From NCBI GenBank assembly GCA_012838275.1, contig DUPO01000014.1, positions 1 to 43,878 on the forward strand: a DNA stretch of 43,878 nt. The letters run 5' to 3'. This document shows, piece by piece, positions 1 through 7,695 of the stretch. A program made the translations under genes and the position numbers. Position 1 is the stretch's first letter. Every line of letters starts with the position of its first letter. The notes beneath the pieces were generated by a model. That model searched no databases and was not told the origin of the DNA. It worked only from the letters and a program-made list of their open reading frames with translations. Origin of the DNA: Spirochaetales bacterium. Lineage in GTDB: Bacteria; Spirochaetota; Spirochaetia; Sphaerochaetales; Sphaerochaetaceae.

Positions 1-102
1 AAGACCCTTTTCTTTGGACATCTGGCTGATAAGGTTTCACTTAGCACCCTTTTTGGCTATGAATGTAGGAATTGAGAAGTTGAGAGGTGCGTTTGTCCCA
101 TG

Positions 103-131
103 TTGACAATAAGGGGGGCAACAGCTATATT
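103..131 (+). promoter_or_regulatory. Promoter of the tRNA-Pro gene
   Basis: A perfect -35 TTGACA (103-108) is followed by a 17-bp spacer and a -10 TATATT (126-131). Transcription would start near 138, about 15 nt before the mature tRNA. No coding capacity is evident in 1-152. Confidence 0.8.
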
Positions 132-152
132 TTACCTCGGCTCAAAAGCTGA

Positions 153-225
153 CGGGTAGTAGCGCAGGGGCTAGCGCACCTGGTTCGGGACCAGGGGGTC
201 GGAGGTTCAAATCCTCTCTGCCCGA
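153..225 (+). tRNA. tRNA-Pro (anticodon CGG)
   Basis: The 73-nt cloverleaf is complete. The acceptor stem pairs CGGGTAG (153-159) with CTGCCCG (218-224), including one G-T pair, and the discriminator is A225. The D-arm stem is GCGC/GCGC. The anticodon stem CCTGG/CCAGG encloses the loop TTCGGGA, giving anticodon CGG, which reads the proline codon CCG. The T-arm is GGAGG-TTCAAAT-CCTCT. The 3' CCA is not encoded, so it must be added by nucleotidyltransferase. It is a single-gene unit with its own promoter and terminator. Confidence 0.95.
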
Positions 226-246
226 CAAGGCAACAACAGACGTAAG

Positions 247-287
247 AACTCTCCATATCTGACAAACAGACAAGGAGAGTTTTTTTT
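247..287 (+). terminator. Rho-independent terminator of tRNA-Pro
   Basis: The inverted repeat AACTCTCC (247-254) / GGAGAGTT (274-281) is followed by an uninterrupted T run ending at 287. The T run overlaps the last bases of the DUF454 gene that arrives on the other strand. Confidence 0.85.
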
Positions 288-705
288 ATCCGATCTGGTT
301 GTCTCCTATTGTCCGTTCGCAGCTCTGATGTTGGGTGGTGTTCAGAGCCTTCTCCTTCACTCCAAATGCAAAGTACAGGATGTGACCTATCCAGACGATC
401 CCGAGGATGATCTGTCCGATTAGGATCTGACGCAACATGACAAAGCCAAATATCATCACAGCTGTGACGGTGAGCATGACTCGGATCTTGTTGCCACGTG
501 TCATGCCTTGCTTGTTTATGTAACTTTCCAGGTTGTTTTTGTAGAGTTTGGTGTTTTTGAACCACCTGTCAAGCTTTTCAGAACTCTTGCCGAAGCAGAT
601 GAAGGCGAGCAGTAGGAAGGGAAATGAAGGGAGCAGCGGTATTACGGCCGCCAAGGCCCCAAGACCGATTCCTACAAAAGCCAAAAACAGATATACATAT
701 TTCAT
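286..705 (-). CDS. DUF454 (YbaN-like) inner-membrane protein
   Basis: A 139-residue protein of the DUF454/YbaN family, whose biochemical role is unknown. The family signature is visible in the N-terminal half: a first membrane helix (about residues 3-22) leads into PLLPSFPFLLLAF and then FGKSSEKLDRWF, followed by a polar loop and two further hydrophobic segments (about 74-110). The tail is polar. I chose the ATG at 705 because GGAG lies 5 nt upstream and the mature family begins here; a longer frame upstream has no ribosome site. It is transcribed alone. The 3' end runs into the tRNA terminator. The family is certain; the function is not. Confidence 0.85.
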   Translation of the reverse strand: MKYVYLFLAFVGIGLGALAAVIPLLPSFPFLLLAFICFGKSSEKLDRWFKNTKLYKNNLESYINKQGMTRGNKIRVMLTVTAVMIFGFVMLRQILIGQIILGIVWIGHILYFAFGVKEKALNTTQHQSCERTIGDNQIG

Positions 706-746
706 GCGTTCTCCTTCAATGGTGTTAGAAATGCCTAACAATGATA

Positions 747-776
747 ATCCTACAGGTTTGCTTCCTAACCTGTCAA
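747..776 (-). promoter_or_regulatory. Promoter of the DUF454 gene with an inverted repeat in its spacer
   Basis: On the minus strand TTGACA (776-771) is separated by 18 bp from TAGGAT (752-747). The repeat ACAGGTT (752-758) / AACCTGT (767-773) has an 8-bp gap and lies within the spacer, touching both hexamers. A shorter repeat TGTTAG/CTAACA lies just downstream in the leader. The geometry suggests an operator; the binding protein is unknown. Confidence 0.5.
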
Positions 777-863
777 GAACTGAAAGGAGAGGAAGGTCAT
801 CTGGGAACTTGCTTTTTCCTAGCGTATTTGTGAAAAGAGTCAGGTCTGAGTGCGCTTTTTCTC

Positions 864-892
864 TTGCCTTTGGAGTCAAGGTGGCTGATAGT
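864..892 (+). promoter_or_regulatory. Candidate promoter of the LOR/SDH-domain gene
   Basis: TTGCCT (864-869), a 17-bp spacer and GATAGT (887-892) lie about 60 bp before the start codon. Both hexamers are imperfect, so this is a plausible but unproven promoter. Confidence 0.4.
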
Positions 893-952
893 GATTAAAG
901 AGAGCAAGACTGATGGTTCTCTCCATAAAACAAGCCTGTAGAGAGGTTCGCT

Positions 953-2053
953 ATGTCCTTTACCCTACCTGAGTACCATGCGCCGGATTTTTCCCTCAAC
1001 CAGTTCCGACAGAGTGCAGATGTTTCCCTGCAAAGGGCTTCCAGAGACGGTGTGGCACCTTTAGGGTTTCACAGCACATCTATGTTTCCCGAATACTTCA
1101 AGGTAGGGGGCACTTGGCTGCTTGCTGAAGAGAGTAGGATGGATTGCCTGGTCGTCCTCGATGACAGCGGGAGAGTGCAGGTTGTTGAAGGTCGGCGAAT
1201 CAGGAAGGGGGATCGTGTCGTTCTGGGAAGGACCGAACGTGGGGAGGAGGGCATATATGTCCATGCCACAGGCTTCCTCCCTCCAGAAGAGTCCCATGAC
1301 GATAAGTTTGTCTTCCGCACAGGCCGATCGCGGGAGACCGCCTTCTCCAGGGACTATGACAAGCTGTACGAGCTGTTGGAATACGAAAAGGAACATGGCA
1401 ACATTGTCTTTGTGCTTGGTCCTGCTGTTGCCTTTGACAATGACTCGAGGCGAGCGATGCAACTGCTCATAGAGAATGGCTATGTTGATGGCATCCTCGC
1501 AGGTAACGCCCTTGCTACCCATGACCTTGAGGCAGGATATTTCAAGACCGCCCTGGGACAGAACATATACACTCAGGAGAGTATGCCCAATGGACACTAC
1601 AATCATCTGGATGTCCTGAATATGGTTCGTGAATACGGCTCCATCGAAACCTTCATCGAGAAGAAGAACATCAAGGATGGGATAGTCTATGCAATGATGA
1701 AGCAGAAGAAGAGCCTGGTCCTTGGAGGGTCGATACGTGATGACGGGCCGATGCCGGAGGTCTACGCGAATGTATACGAGGCGCAGGACGCCATGAGGGC
1801 TGTCATTCGCAAGGCTACTACAGTGATAAGCCTCGCTACCCAGCTGCACTCCATAGCAACAGGCAACATGACCCCCTCCTTCAGGGTCGTCGACAAAAAG
1901 GTCCGCCCGGTTTTCATCTATAGCGTCGATATCTCAGAGTTTGCAGTAAACAAGCTCAAGGACAGGGGAAGTCTCAGCGCAACGGGCATTGTGACCAACG
2001 TGCAGGACTTCATCGTCAACGTTGCAAAAGGTTTGCATGTTGGCAAGCTTTAG
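953..2053 (+). CDS. ArgZ/LOR-SDH-type protein (TIGR00300 family, ornithine cyclodeaminase-like)
   Basis: A 366-residue protein resembling the TIGR00300 family, known as the archaeal-type ornithine cyclodeaminase and as the C-terminal LOR/SDH part of cyanobacterial ArgZ/AgrE. Members bind NAD and some convert ornithine to proline with release of ammonia. The N-terminal half (about 1-125) matches the LOR/SDH region. The C-terminal half carries the conserved runs FVLGPAVAFD, GILAGNALATHDLEAG and a final SEFAVNKLKDRGS...GIVTNVQDF block. There is no N-terminal guanidinase domain, unlike ArgZ. The start ATG follows GAGAGG at 6 nt. It converges on aldA with a 9-bp gap. The substrate is inferred from the family only. 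Confidence 0.75.
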   Translation: MSFTLPEYHAPDFSLNQFRQSADVSLQRASRDGVAPLGFHSTSMFPEYFKVGGTWLLAEESRMDCLVVLDDSGRVQVVEGRRIRKGDRVVLGRTERGEEGIYVHATGFLPPEESHDDKFVFRTGRSRETAFSRDYDKLYELLEYEKEHGNIVFVLGPAVAFDNDSRRAMQLLIENGYVDGILAGNALATHDLEAGYFKTALGQNIYTQESMPNGHYNHLDVLNMVREYGSIETFIEKKNIKDGIVYAMMKQKKSLVLGGSIRDDGPMPEVYANVYEAQDAMRAVIRKATTVISLATQLHSIATGNMTPSFRVVDKKVRPVFIYSVDISEFAVNKLKDRGSLSATGIVTNVQDFIVNVAKGLHVGKL

Positions 2054-2062
2054 GTAAAAATC

Positions 2063-3526
2063 CTACCCGATGTCCCAGTTCATGTAGATGCTCTTCTTCT
2101 GCAGGTACCCTTCAAGGCCGTGTTTTCCGTCCTCTCCGCCGAGGCCGCTGAGTTTATGCCCGGTGTGGAAGCCGTTGAGGAGCTCCCCGCTCTGCCTGTT
2201 TACGTATATCTCCCCGAATTCCAGCTCTCTGGTGGCACGCATGATGTGTTTTGCGTTGTTGGTGAACAGGAACGCCGACAGTCCGTACTCGCTCTCATTT
2301 GCACAGGTGAGGGCCTCATCAAAGGAACTTACCTTGAGTATGGGGATAATAGGGCCGAAAATCTCCTCTTGCATGAGGATGTTCCTGTTGTCATTCACTT
2401 CAAATACCATGGGGAAGAACCAATTTCCTTCCGGGTACCGATGCAGCAGCTTTTCAATATACTCCTCTTGCCCTCCGTCATATAGGATCCTCGCACCTTG
2501 CTCGCTAGCACGCCCTGCCATATCTTCCAGCTTCTCAACTTCAGTTTTGCTGACCTGGGGGCCCATGTCGACCTGCTCATCAAAGCTTGAGCCTGTCCGT
2601 AGAGCCCCTACACGGAGGAGGAACTTAGCCAAAAAATCATCATAGACACCCTGGTGAATGTACATCCGTTCGTTACATGTGCATATCTGTCCGCCGTTTC
2701 TGAAGCGGGAGACAATGGCACTTTCAACGGCCTTATCCAAATCCGCATCCTCGCAGACTATGAAGGGGGCGTTGCCTCCTAGCTCCAGCCTTAATGCAGT
2801 AATGTTTTCAGATGCTGCCTTGAATATCTTTCTCCCAGTATCGGTACTCCCCGTCAGGCTGACCAGCCTGGTGAGCTTGTCGGAGACCAAGGCGCTGCCT
2901 ACCTCAGCCCCCGAACCTGTAATGAAGTTGAGCACTCCGGGGGGAAGGGAGGAGTCAGAGGCCAGCTGGGCGAACCGCATTACAGTAAGGGGTGTCTGCA
3001 GAGGGGGTTTTACCACCATGGTGTTCCCTGTGACCAAGGCGTTTCCCACCTTGCGCGCCATAAGCAGCAGAGGGAAGTTCCATGCAAGAAGTGCTACGGT
3101 AACCCCGTAAGGGACCCTTTCGATCCAGAGCCTTTCATCCTTATGCTCGGAAGTGGTTATCTCCCCTTCAATTCTTCTTGCCGATTGTGCCGCATAGGTC
3201 AGGTACGCTATGGCTCCCTCAACTTCACCCCTTGCTTCCGAGAGGATTTTCCCCTGTTCGGTTGCTAGCAGACGGGCAAGGTCCTCGCTGTTGCACTCAA
3301 GGATTGCCGAGAGTTCCCGCAAATATCCAGCCCTTTGTTCGGCAGGTTTTCTAGCCCACTTTCCGCTTGCCCGGTCTGCCGCTACAAGAGCATCATGGGC
3401 ATCAGAAGCGTTGCCCAGAGCAACACTGCCGATGACCCTCTGGTCCAGAGGGCTGTATACCTTGCTGGTTTTGCCGGTTTTTCCTTCTCTTTGCTGAGAC
3501 TCTATATAAAGCTTGAAATGGTTCAT
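2063..3526 (-). CDS. aldA: NAD-dependent aldehyde dehydrogenase, AldA type (lactaldehyde/glycolaldehyde)
   Basis: A 487-residue cytoplasmic aldehyde dehydrogenase that oxidises an aldehyde to the acid with NAD. The closest family I recognise is E. coli AldA, which acts on L-lactaldehyde and glycolaldehyde in fucose/rhamnose and glycol metabolism. Diagnostic features are WNFP (about 149-152), the cofactor lysine in VVKPP (173), the general base Glu249 in LELGG, and the nucleophile Cys282 in GQICTCNERMY, whose CxC pattern is typical of AldA. The C-terminal FHTGHKLSGLGGEDGKHGL block is also AldA-like. AGGGAG precedes the ATG. It is a monocistronic unit behind a near-consensus promoter. The exact aldehyde cannot be read from the sequence. 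Confidence 0.85.
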   Translation of the reverse strand: MNHFKLYIESQQREGKTGKTSKVYSPLDQRVIGSVALGNASDAHDALVAADRASGKWARKPAEQRAGYLRELSAILECNSEDLARLLATEQGKILSEARGEVEGAIAYLTYAAQSARRIEGEITTSEHKDERLWIERVPYGVTVALLAWNFPLLLMARKVGNALVTGNTMVVKPPLQTPLTVMRFAQLASDSSLPPGVLNFITGSGAEVGSALVSDKLTRLVSLTGSTDTGRKIFKAASENITALRLELGGNAPFIVCEDADLDKAVESAIVSRFRNGGQICTCNERMYIHQGVYDDFLAKFLLRVGALRTGSSFDEQVDMGPQVSKTEVEKLEDMAGRASEQGARILYDGGQEEYIEKLLHRYPEGNWFFPMVFEVNDNRNILMQEEIFGPIIPILKVSSFDEALTCANESEYGLSAFLFTNNAKHIMRATRELEFGEIYVNRQSGELLNGFHTGHKLSGLGGEDGKHGLEGYLQKKSIYMNWDIG

Positions 3527-3557
3527 TGATGCTCCCTTGTATCTGGTCTTGAGTTAT

Positions 3558-3586
3558 AGCATACCATTAAAAGGTTGCTACGTCAA
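3558..3586 (-). promoter_or_regulatory. Promoter of aldA
   Basis: On the minus strand TTGACG (3586-3581), a 17-bp spacer and TATGCT (3563-3558) form a near-consensus sigma-70-type promoter about 32 bp upstream of the aldA start codon. Confidence 0.7.
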
Positions 3587-3813
3587 AAATTAGCAGTTCT
3601 GTGCAAGGATAAGCTGTAGGGTGTGGCGTCGGTTCGTTTTTCCAGGGAGATGAGTATGATGAGCAGGTTTTGCCCTTTTCTTGTTATTACGCCTTTGCGT
3701 AGCATGCTTGACTTCTCCACCTGTAAGATCCTTGCAAGGTCATCAGTCCTGTAGGTATTTTCAACCTGGAGTGTGTTGAGCAATGCTTGGGTGTAGTGAG
3801 TATGGGTATGCAT
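3583..3813 (-). pseudogene. Doubtful 76-residue ORF, possible remnant
   Basis: This is the only reading frame of note in the 460-bp stretch between aldA and the HAD gene (3527-3986). It has no ribosome site before its ATG and its stop overlaps the aldA -35 box. The middle, roughly YRTDDLARILQVEKSSMLRKGV followed after a few residues by LLIILISLEKRTDATPY, loosely recalls the modified-DNA-recognition (SRA-like) region of some HNH/McrA-type restriction enzymes. The partner nuclease is absent and the frame ends early. It may be a decayed fragment or chance. The rest of the stretch shows no convincing structure apart from the aldA promoter. Confidence 0.2.
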
Positions 3814-3986
3814 CCTGATTCCAGGATACGTCAGTTTCTGGGAACCGTCCAGATCCTTTTTGGACCATGATAGCCGCTACTTGAGCGTATTTGTTGCTGA
3901 AGCTCCCCCTGATTTGGTTGTTATTGCCCTTCTTCTCCCTTTTCGTTTGGTGTAAGATAGGGCATCTACACAACTGAGGAGCTTTC

Positions 3987-4802
3987 ATGCAGTACTCCCT
4001 TCTTGCCCTCGATCTCGACGGCACCCTTACCAACAGCCAGAAACAAGTTACTCCCAGATCTAGAAAGGCCATAGAGGCTGCTTTGGATTTGGGTGTCTGT
4101 GTCACCCTCGCCAGCGGACGGCCCGTTTTGGGTATGGAGCCGCTTGCACGCGAGCTTGGATTATTCTCCCACAATGCCTACATCCTGGCATACAACGGAG
4201 CTCAGCTCATCAAGTGTGAGACCAATGAGGTGGTCTGGGAGAGGACAGTGAGCCTTGAGGCAATAGAGATTGCCTTCGCTTATGCCAAAGCCAACGGCCT
4301 TGCTTCACTGTCCTACGACCACGAGGGGATCATCACAGAGATGCCTGACGATCAATTTGTACATAAGGAAGCGTATAACAACACCATCCCTATCAGAAGG
4401 GTGGACGACCTGTTGGCTGAGGTGACCGCAGACCAGCCTAAAGTCATGATCGTAGGTGAGCCCTCCCTTCTCGTTACAGCACAGAAGGAGTTGCAACCCC
4501 TGCTCGGGGACAAGGCAGATGTTTTTTTCAGCGAGCCCTGTTTTTTGGAGATTACAGCAAAGGGTGTTCAGAAGGCTGCGTCGTTGGATGTCCTTCTCTC
4601 CCTGCTGGGGCTGGACCGCTCAAATCTTATGGTTGTGGGTGACGGGTTGAATGACGTTCCCATGCTGGGCATAGCAGGCCTGGCCGTGGCGATGGACAAC
4701 TCATCGGATGAGGTAAAGGCCCATGCCCATGTGGTGACTGCCTCCAACGATGAGGATGGGGTTGCCCTGGCGATAGAGAAATATATTCTAGGTGCAAGGT
4801 AG
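3987..4802 (+). CDS. Cof-type HAD-superfamily phosphatase
   Basis: A 271-residue cytoplasmic hydrolase of the HAD IIB (Cof/YidA-like) family, which dephosphorylates sugar phosphates and related metabolites. HAD motif I is DLDGTL at residues 8-13 with nucleophile Asp8; motif II is the Ser in LASGRP (about 42-47); motif III is the Lys in the AAKGVQKAASL-like run (ITAKGVQKA); motif IV is GDGLNDVPML near residue 217. The large insert between motifs II and III is the C2B cap. The start ATG follows GAGGAG at 6 nt. It appears monocistronic. The natural substrate cannot be deduced. Confidence 0.85.
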   Translation: MQYSLLALDLDGTLTNSQKQVTPRSRKAIEAALDLGVCVTLASGRPVLGMEPLARELGLFSHNAYILAYNGAQLIKCETNEVVWERTVSLEAIEIAFAYAKANGLASLSYDHEGIITEMPDDQFVHKEAYNNTIPIRRVDDLLAEVTADQPKVMIVGEPSLLVTAQKELQPLLGDKADVFFSEPCFLEITAKGVQKAASLDVLLSLLGLDRSNLMVVGDGLNDVPMLGIAGLAVAMDNSSDEVKAHAHVVTASNDEDGVALAIEKYILGAR

Positions 4803-4901
4803 GATATTTCGGATTTTGCCGGGCTGTCAACAAAATGTCATTTTTTATCACATCCTTGATGGAATGCACCCTTTCCCTCTTATTTTTACCGAATAACTAA
4901 C

Positions 4902-4929
4902 TTTCAAATACCAAATCTTGTGTTACAAT
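4902..4929 (+). promoter_or_regulatory. Candidate promoter of the nucleoside-transport operon
   Basis: A good -10 TACAAT (4924-4929) is preceded at 16 bp by a weak -35 TTTCAA (4902-4907). The 167 bp between the HAD gene and the binding-protein gene show no purine-riboswitch core and no clear terminator. Confidence 0.4.
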
Positions 4930-4969
4930 GCGTGGTATATATCATGTCACCTATTTTAAGGAGGATTAC

Positions 4970-6073
4970 ATGAAAAAAGTATTAGTGCTCTTGATGGTGT
5001 TGCTTGTAGCAACAACTATGTTTGCACAGGGAGCCAAAGACGCTCCTGCAGAAACAAGCGGAAAACCGACCATCCGTCTGCTGACCGATGCCACAGGTAT
5101 CGACGACAAGTCCTTTAACGCAGCGGCTTGGAAAGGTATCGTAACATTCTATGGTGATACAGTGGAAAACCCTGCTAACCGTGGAAAACTGTATGATGTG
5201 GTGACAGCCCAGACTCAGGATATGTACATTCCCAACCTGCGCCAAGCTGCAGATGAAGGTTACGATATTATCATGGTCACAGGCTTTACGTGGGCAGACG
5301 CCCTTGGAGAAGTCGCACCTCAGTATCCTGAGCAGCAGTTCGTCATTGTTGACGTTAACTGGGTCGGTCATCCTAACGTGCAGGAATTTATCTACAGTGA
5401 AGAGGAAGGCTCTTATCTCGTCGGGCTGGTTGCAGCTTTGCAGGCCAAGGAAGACGGCATAAGCAATCCTAAGTTTGGTTTTATCGGTGGAGTCCCCGGA
5501 AGTACCATCACCAAGTTTGAGATGGGCTACGTACAGGGAATCCTCTCCGTATTCCCCAATGCTTCGATCGTCGACTACTATGCAAATGACTGGGGCAAGC
5601 CCGAACTGGCCAAGGCCCAGGCAAAGAACTGGTACGACAGTGGAGTCTACTGCATCTTCAGCGCGGCTGGCGGAACAGGTAACGGTACCATCGCCCAGGC
5701 CAAGGAGTACAGGAACCAGGGTAAGAACGTATGGGCAATTGGCGTCGATAGCGACCAGTTCTCTGACGGTCTCTATACCGATACCAAGAGCGCTGTCCTT
5801 ACCTCCATGCTCAAGCGCGTAGAGAACTCCTCTTTGAAGGTTCTCCAGGAAGCTCAGGACAAGACCTTTAAGGGTGGAGTTGTGGAAATGGGTATGGTAG
5901 ACGACGGTGTCGGCTACTCCCAGGCCAACCCCGAACTCTCCAAGGCTGTCATCAAACAGGTAGAGGCTGCAAAAGCTGATGTCATCTCCGGAAAGATCAA
6001 GCTGTACAAGACCTACAAGGACGCACTTGCAAATGGTGCTGCTCCAAAGGGACTTTCTGCTCTTGATGACTAA
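4970..6073 (+). CDS. BMP/Med-family nucleoside-binding protein of an ABC transporter
   Basis: A 367-residue exported binding protein of the basic membrane protein (BMP, PnrA-like) family. Characterised members such as Treponema pallidum PnrA bind purine nucleosides. A signal peptide (residues 1-19) ends MFA before QGAKD; there is no lipobox cysteine, unlike most BMP lipoproteins. The family core is visible in the TDATGIDDKSFN start, the IGVDSDQFSDG stretch and SMLKRVENS near the C-terminus. AAGGAGG lies upstream of the ATG at 4970; a frame extending upstream has no ribosome site. The following ATPase, permeases and DeoD phosphorylase support purine nucleosides as ligand (inference). A strong hairpin follows the stop codon. 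Confidence 0.9.
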   Translation: MKKVLVLLMVLLVATTMFAQGAKDAPAETSGKPTIRLLTDATGIDDKSFNAAAWKGIVTFYGDTVENPANRGKLYDVVTAQTQDMYIPNLRQAADEGYDIIMVTGFTWADALGEVAPQYPEQQFVIVDVNWVGHPNVQEFIYSEEEGSYLVGLVAALQAKEDGISNPKFGFIGGVPGSTITKFEMGYVQGILSVFPNASIVDYYANDWGKPELAKAQAKNWYDSGVYCIFSAAGGTGNGTIAQAKEYRNQGKNVWAIGVDSDQFSDGLYTDTKSAVLTSMLKRVENSSLKVLQEAQDKTFKGGVVEMGMVDDGVGYSQANPELSKAVIKQVEAAKADVISGKIKLYKTYKDALANGAAPKGLSALDD

Positions 6074-6082
6074 TTGTTGTGA

Positions 6083-6104
6083 AGCCGGCAGGTATCTGCC
6101 GGCT
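6083..6104 (+). promoter_or_regulatory. Intercistronic hairpin after the BMP gene
   Basis: AGCCGGCAG (6083-6091), loop GTAT, CTGCCGGCT (6096-6104) is a perfect 9-bp stem 9 nt after the BMP stop codon. CTCTTCCTGG follows, so there is no U-tract. A second weaker stem, TGGTCA/TGACCA, spans 6112-6133. It probably stabilises or partially terminates the transcript, so that more binding protein than ATPase is made (inference). Confidence 0.6.
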
Positions 6105-6159
6105 CTCTTCCTGGTCATTGGAAACAGTGACCAGAGAGAGAGCTTGTAAGGAGCTGAGG

Positions 6160-7695
6160 GTGAGTGAATACGCGATTGAAATGATGGGCATCACCAAGAC
6201 CTTCCCTGGGGTCATTGCCAATGACAAGGTAAACCTGCAGGTTCGTGAGAAGGAGATCCATGCCCTTCTTGGTGAGAACGGAGCGGGAAAATCCACTCTG
6301 ATGTCCATTCTGTTCGGAGCCTACAGTGCTGATAGCGGGACCATCTCGATTCATGGAAAGCAGATTGAGATCAAGAACCCCAACATTGCCACTGAGTTGG
6401 GGATTGGAATGGTGCACCAACATTTCAAGCTGGTGCAGAACTATACGGTTACGGAGAATATTGTCCTTGGTATGGAACCCACCAAAATGGGTGGGATCCT
6501 CGACCTGGGTACAGCTGGCAAGCGTGTCGCCGAGATAAGCAACAAGTATGGCCTCGCTGTGGACCCTTCCTCCATCATTGAGGAAATTACGGTCGGGCAG
6601 CAGCAGCGTGTGGAGATCCTCAAGACACTCTACCGCAATGCAAACATCATTATATTTGACGAGCCGACTGCGGTGCTGACCCCGCAGGAGGTAGACGAGC
6701 TGATGGACATCCTCAGGCTGCTGCGTGAAGAGGGGAAGACCATCATCCTCATCACCCATAAGCTCAAGGAGATCAAGGATGTCGCAGACCGGTGTACTGT
6801 CCTGAGAAGGGGCAAGTACATAGGGACAGTGGATGTCGCTTCTGTAACCGAGCAGGATCTGGCTGAGATGATGGTAGGGCGTTCGGTCAATTTTGAAATT
6901 GACAAGCCGGAGATGGAGGCAGGCGAGGTTGTACTCTCCATGCAGAATGTTTTTGTCGAAAACTCCTCAGGCCTGGAAAAGGTCAAGGATCTGAGTCTGG
7001 ATGTCTGTGCCGGGGAAATCGTAGGTATTGCCGGTGTCGATGGCAATGGGCAGACAGAGTTGCTTGAAGCGATTATCGGCCTCACACCTACGAGCAAAGG
7101 CTCTATTTTCCTTGATGGCGAGGAGATTACCCATCTGACCATCAGGGATCGCATAGAACGCGGGCTGGGGTATATCCCCGAGGACAGGCATAAGTACGGC
7201 CTTGTCGGACAGTTCTCCATCTATGAGAACTGTGCGTTGAAGAACTACTATCAGGACATCTATAGGAACAAGTATGATCTGTTGGATTTTGCCAAGATGC
7301 ACTCCGATGCCGAAGTTCTTATCGAACAGTTCGACATACGTGCGGGGGAAGGGGCGCTGACCCCTGCCGCCTCCCTCTCCGGAGGTAATCAGCAGAAGGT
7401 TATCGTGGCAAGGGAGATCTCCCTGTCGCCAAAGGTCCTGGTTGTAGCGCAACCGACCCGTGGTCTGGATGTAGGGGCCATCGAGTATATTCGCAAGCGC
7501 ATCATAGAGGAGAGGGGAAAGGGCAGGGCAATCCTGCTGGTCTCCTTCGAACTCGATGAGATCATGAATCTCTGTGACCGCATAGCAACCATCAGTAAGG
7601 GGAGTATCGTAGCAGTGAACAGGCAACATGAGGTTACCGAGCGTGAAATAGGCATGATGATGGCAGGCTCGAAAAAAGAGGAGGCCATAGTATGA
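6160..7695 (+). CDS. Nucleoside ABC transporter ATP-binding protein (two ATPase domains)
   Basis: A 511-residue ATPase with two fused nucleotide-binding domains, the form typical of BMP-dependent nucleoside and ribose-type importers. Domain 1 has the Walker A GENGAGKST (38-46), the signature TVGQQQRVEIL and the Walker B IIIFDEPTAVLTP. Domain 2 has a degenerate Walker A (GVDGNGQTE) and a good signature LSGGNQQKV. This asymmetry is normal in the family. I use the GTG at 6160 because AGGAG lies 6 nt upstream and the homologous N-terminus begins SEYAIEM; ATG codons at 6181/6184 are less likely. It overlaps the first permease by 4 bp (ATGA). Confidence 0.9.
   Translation: MSEYAIEMMGITKTFPGVIANDKVNLQVREKEIHALLGENGAGKSTLMSILFGAYSADSGTISIHGKQIEIKNPNIATELGIGMVHQHFKLVQNYTVTENIVLGMEPTKMGGILDLGTAGKRVAEISNKYGLAVDPSSIIEEITVGQQQRVEILKTLYRNANIIIFDEPTAVLTPQEVDELMDILRLLREEGKTIILITHKLKEIKDVADRCTVLRRGKYIGTVDVASVTEQDLAEMMVGRSVNFEIDKPEMEAGEVVLSMQNVFVENSSGLEKVKDLSLDVCAGEIVGIAGVDGNGQTELLEAIIGLTPTSKGSIFLDGEEITHLTIRDRIERGLGYIPEDRHKYGLVGQFSIYENCALKNYYQDIYRNKYDLLDFAKMHSDAEVLIEQFDIRAGEGALTPAASLSGGNQQKVIVAREISLSPKVLVVAQPTRGLDVGAIEYIRKRIIEERGKGRAILLVSFELDEIMNLCDRIATISKGSIVAVNRQHEVTEREIGMMMAGSKKEEAIV

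Noticed and set aside
1-21. Possible start of a minus-strand gene (ATG at 21 reading MSKEKGL) leaving the window
   Set aside because: Only seven codons are visible and there is no good ribosome site upstream.
4803-4969. Purine riboswitch upstream of the nucleoside transporter
   Set aside because: The conserved three-stem core with its loop-loop sequences is not visible, and there is no terminator or sequestering hairpin before the start.
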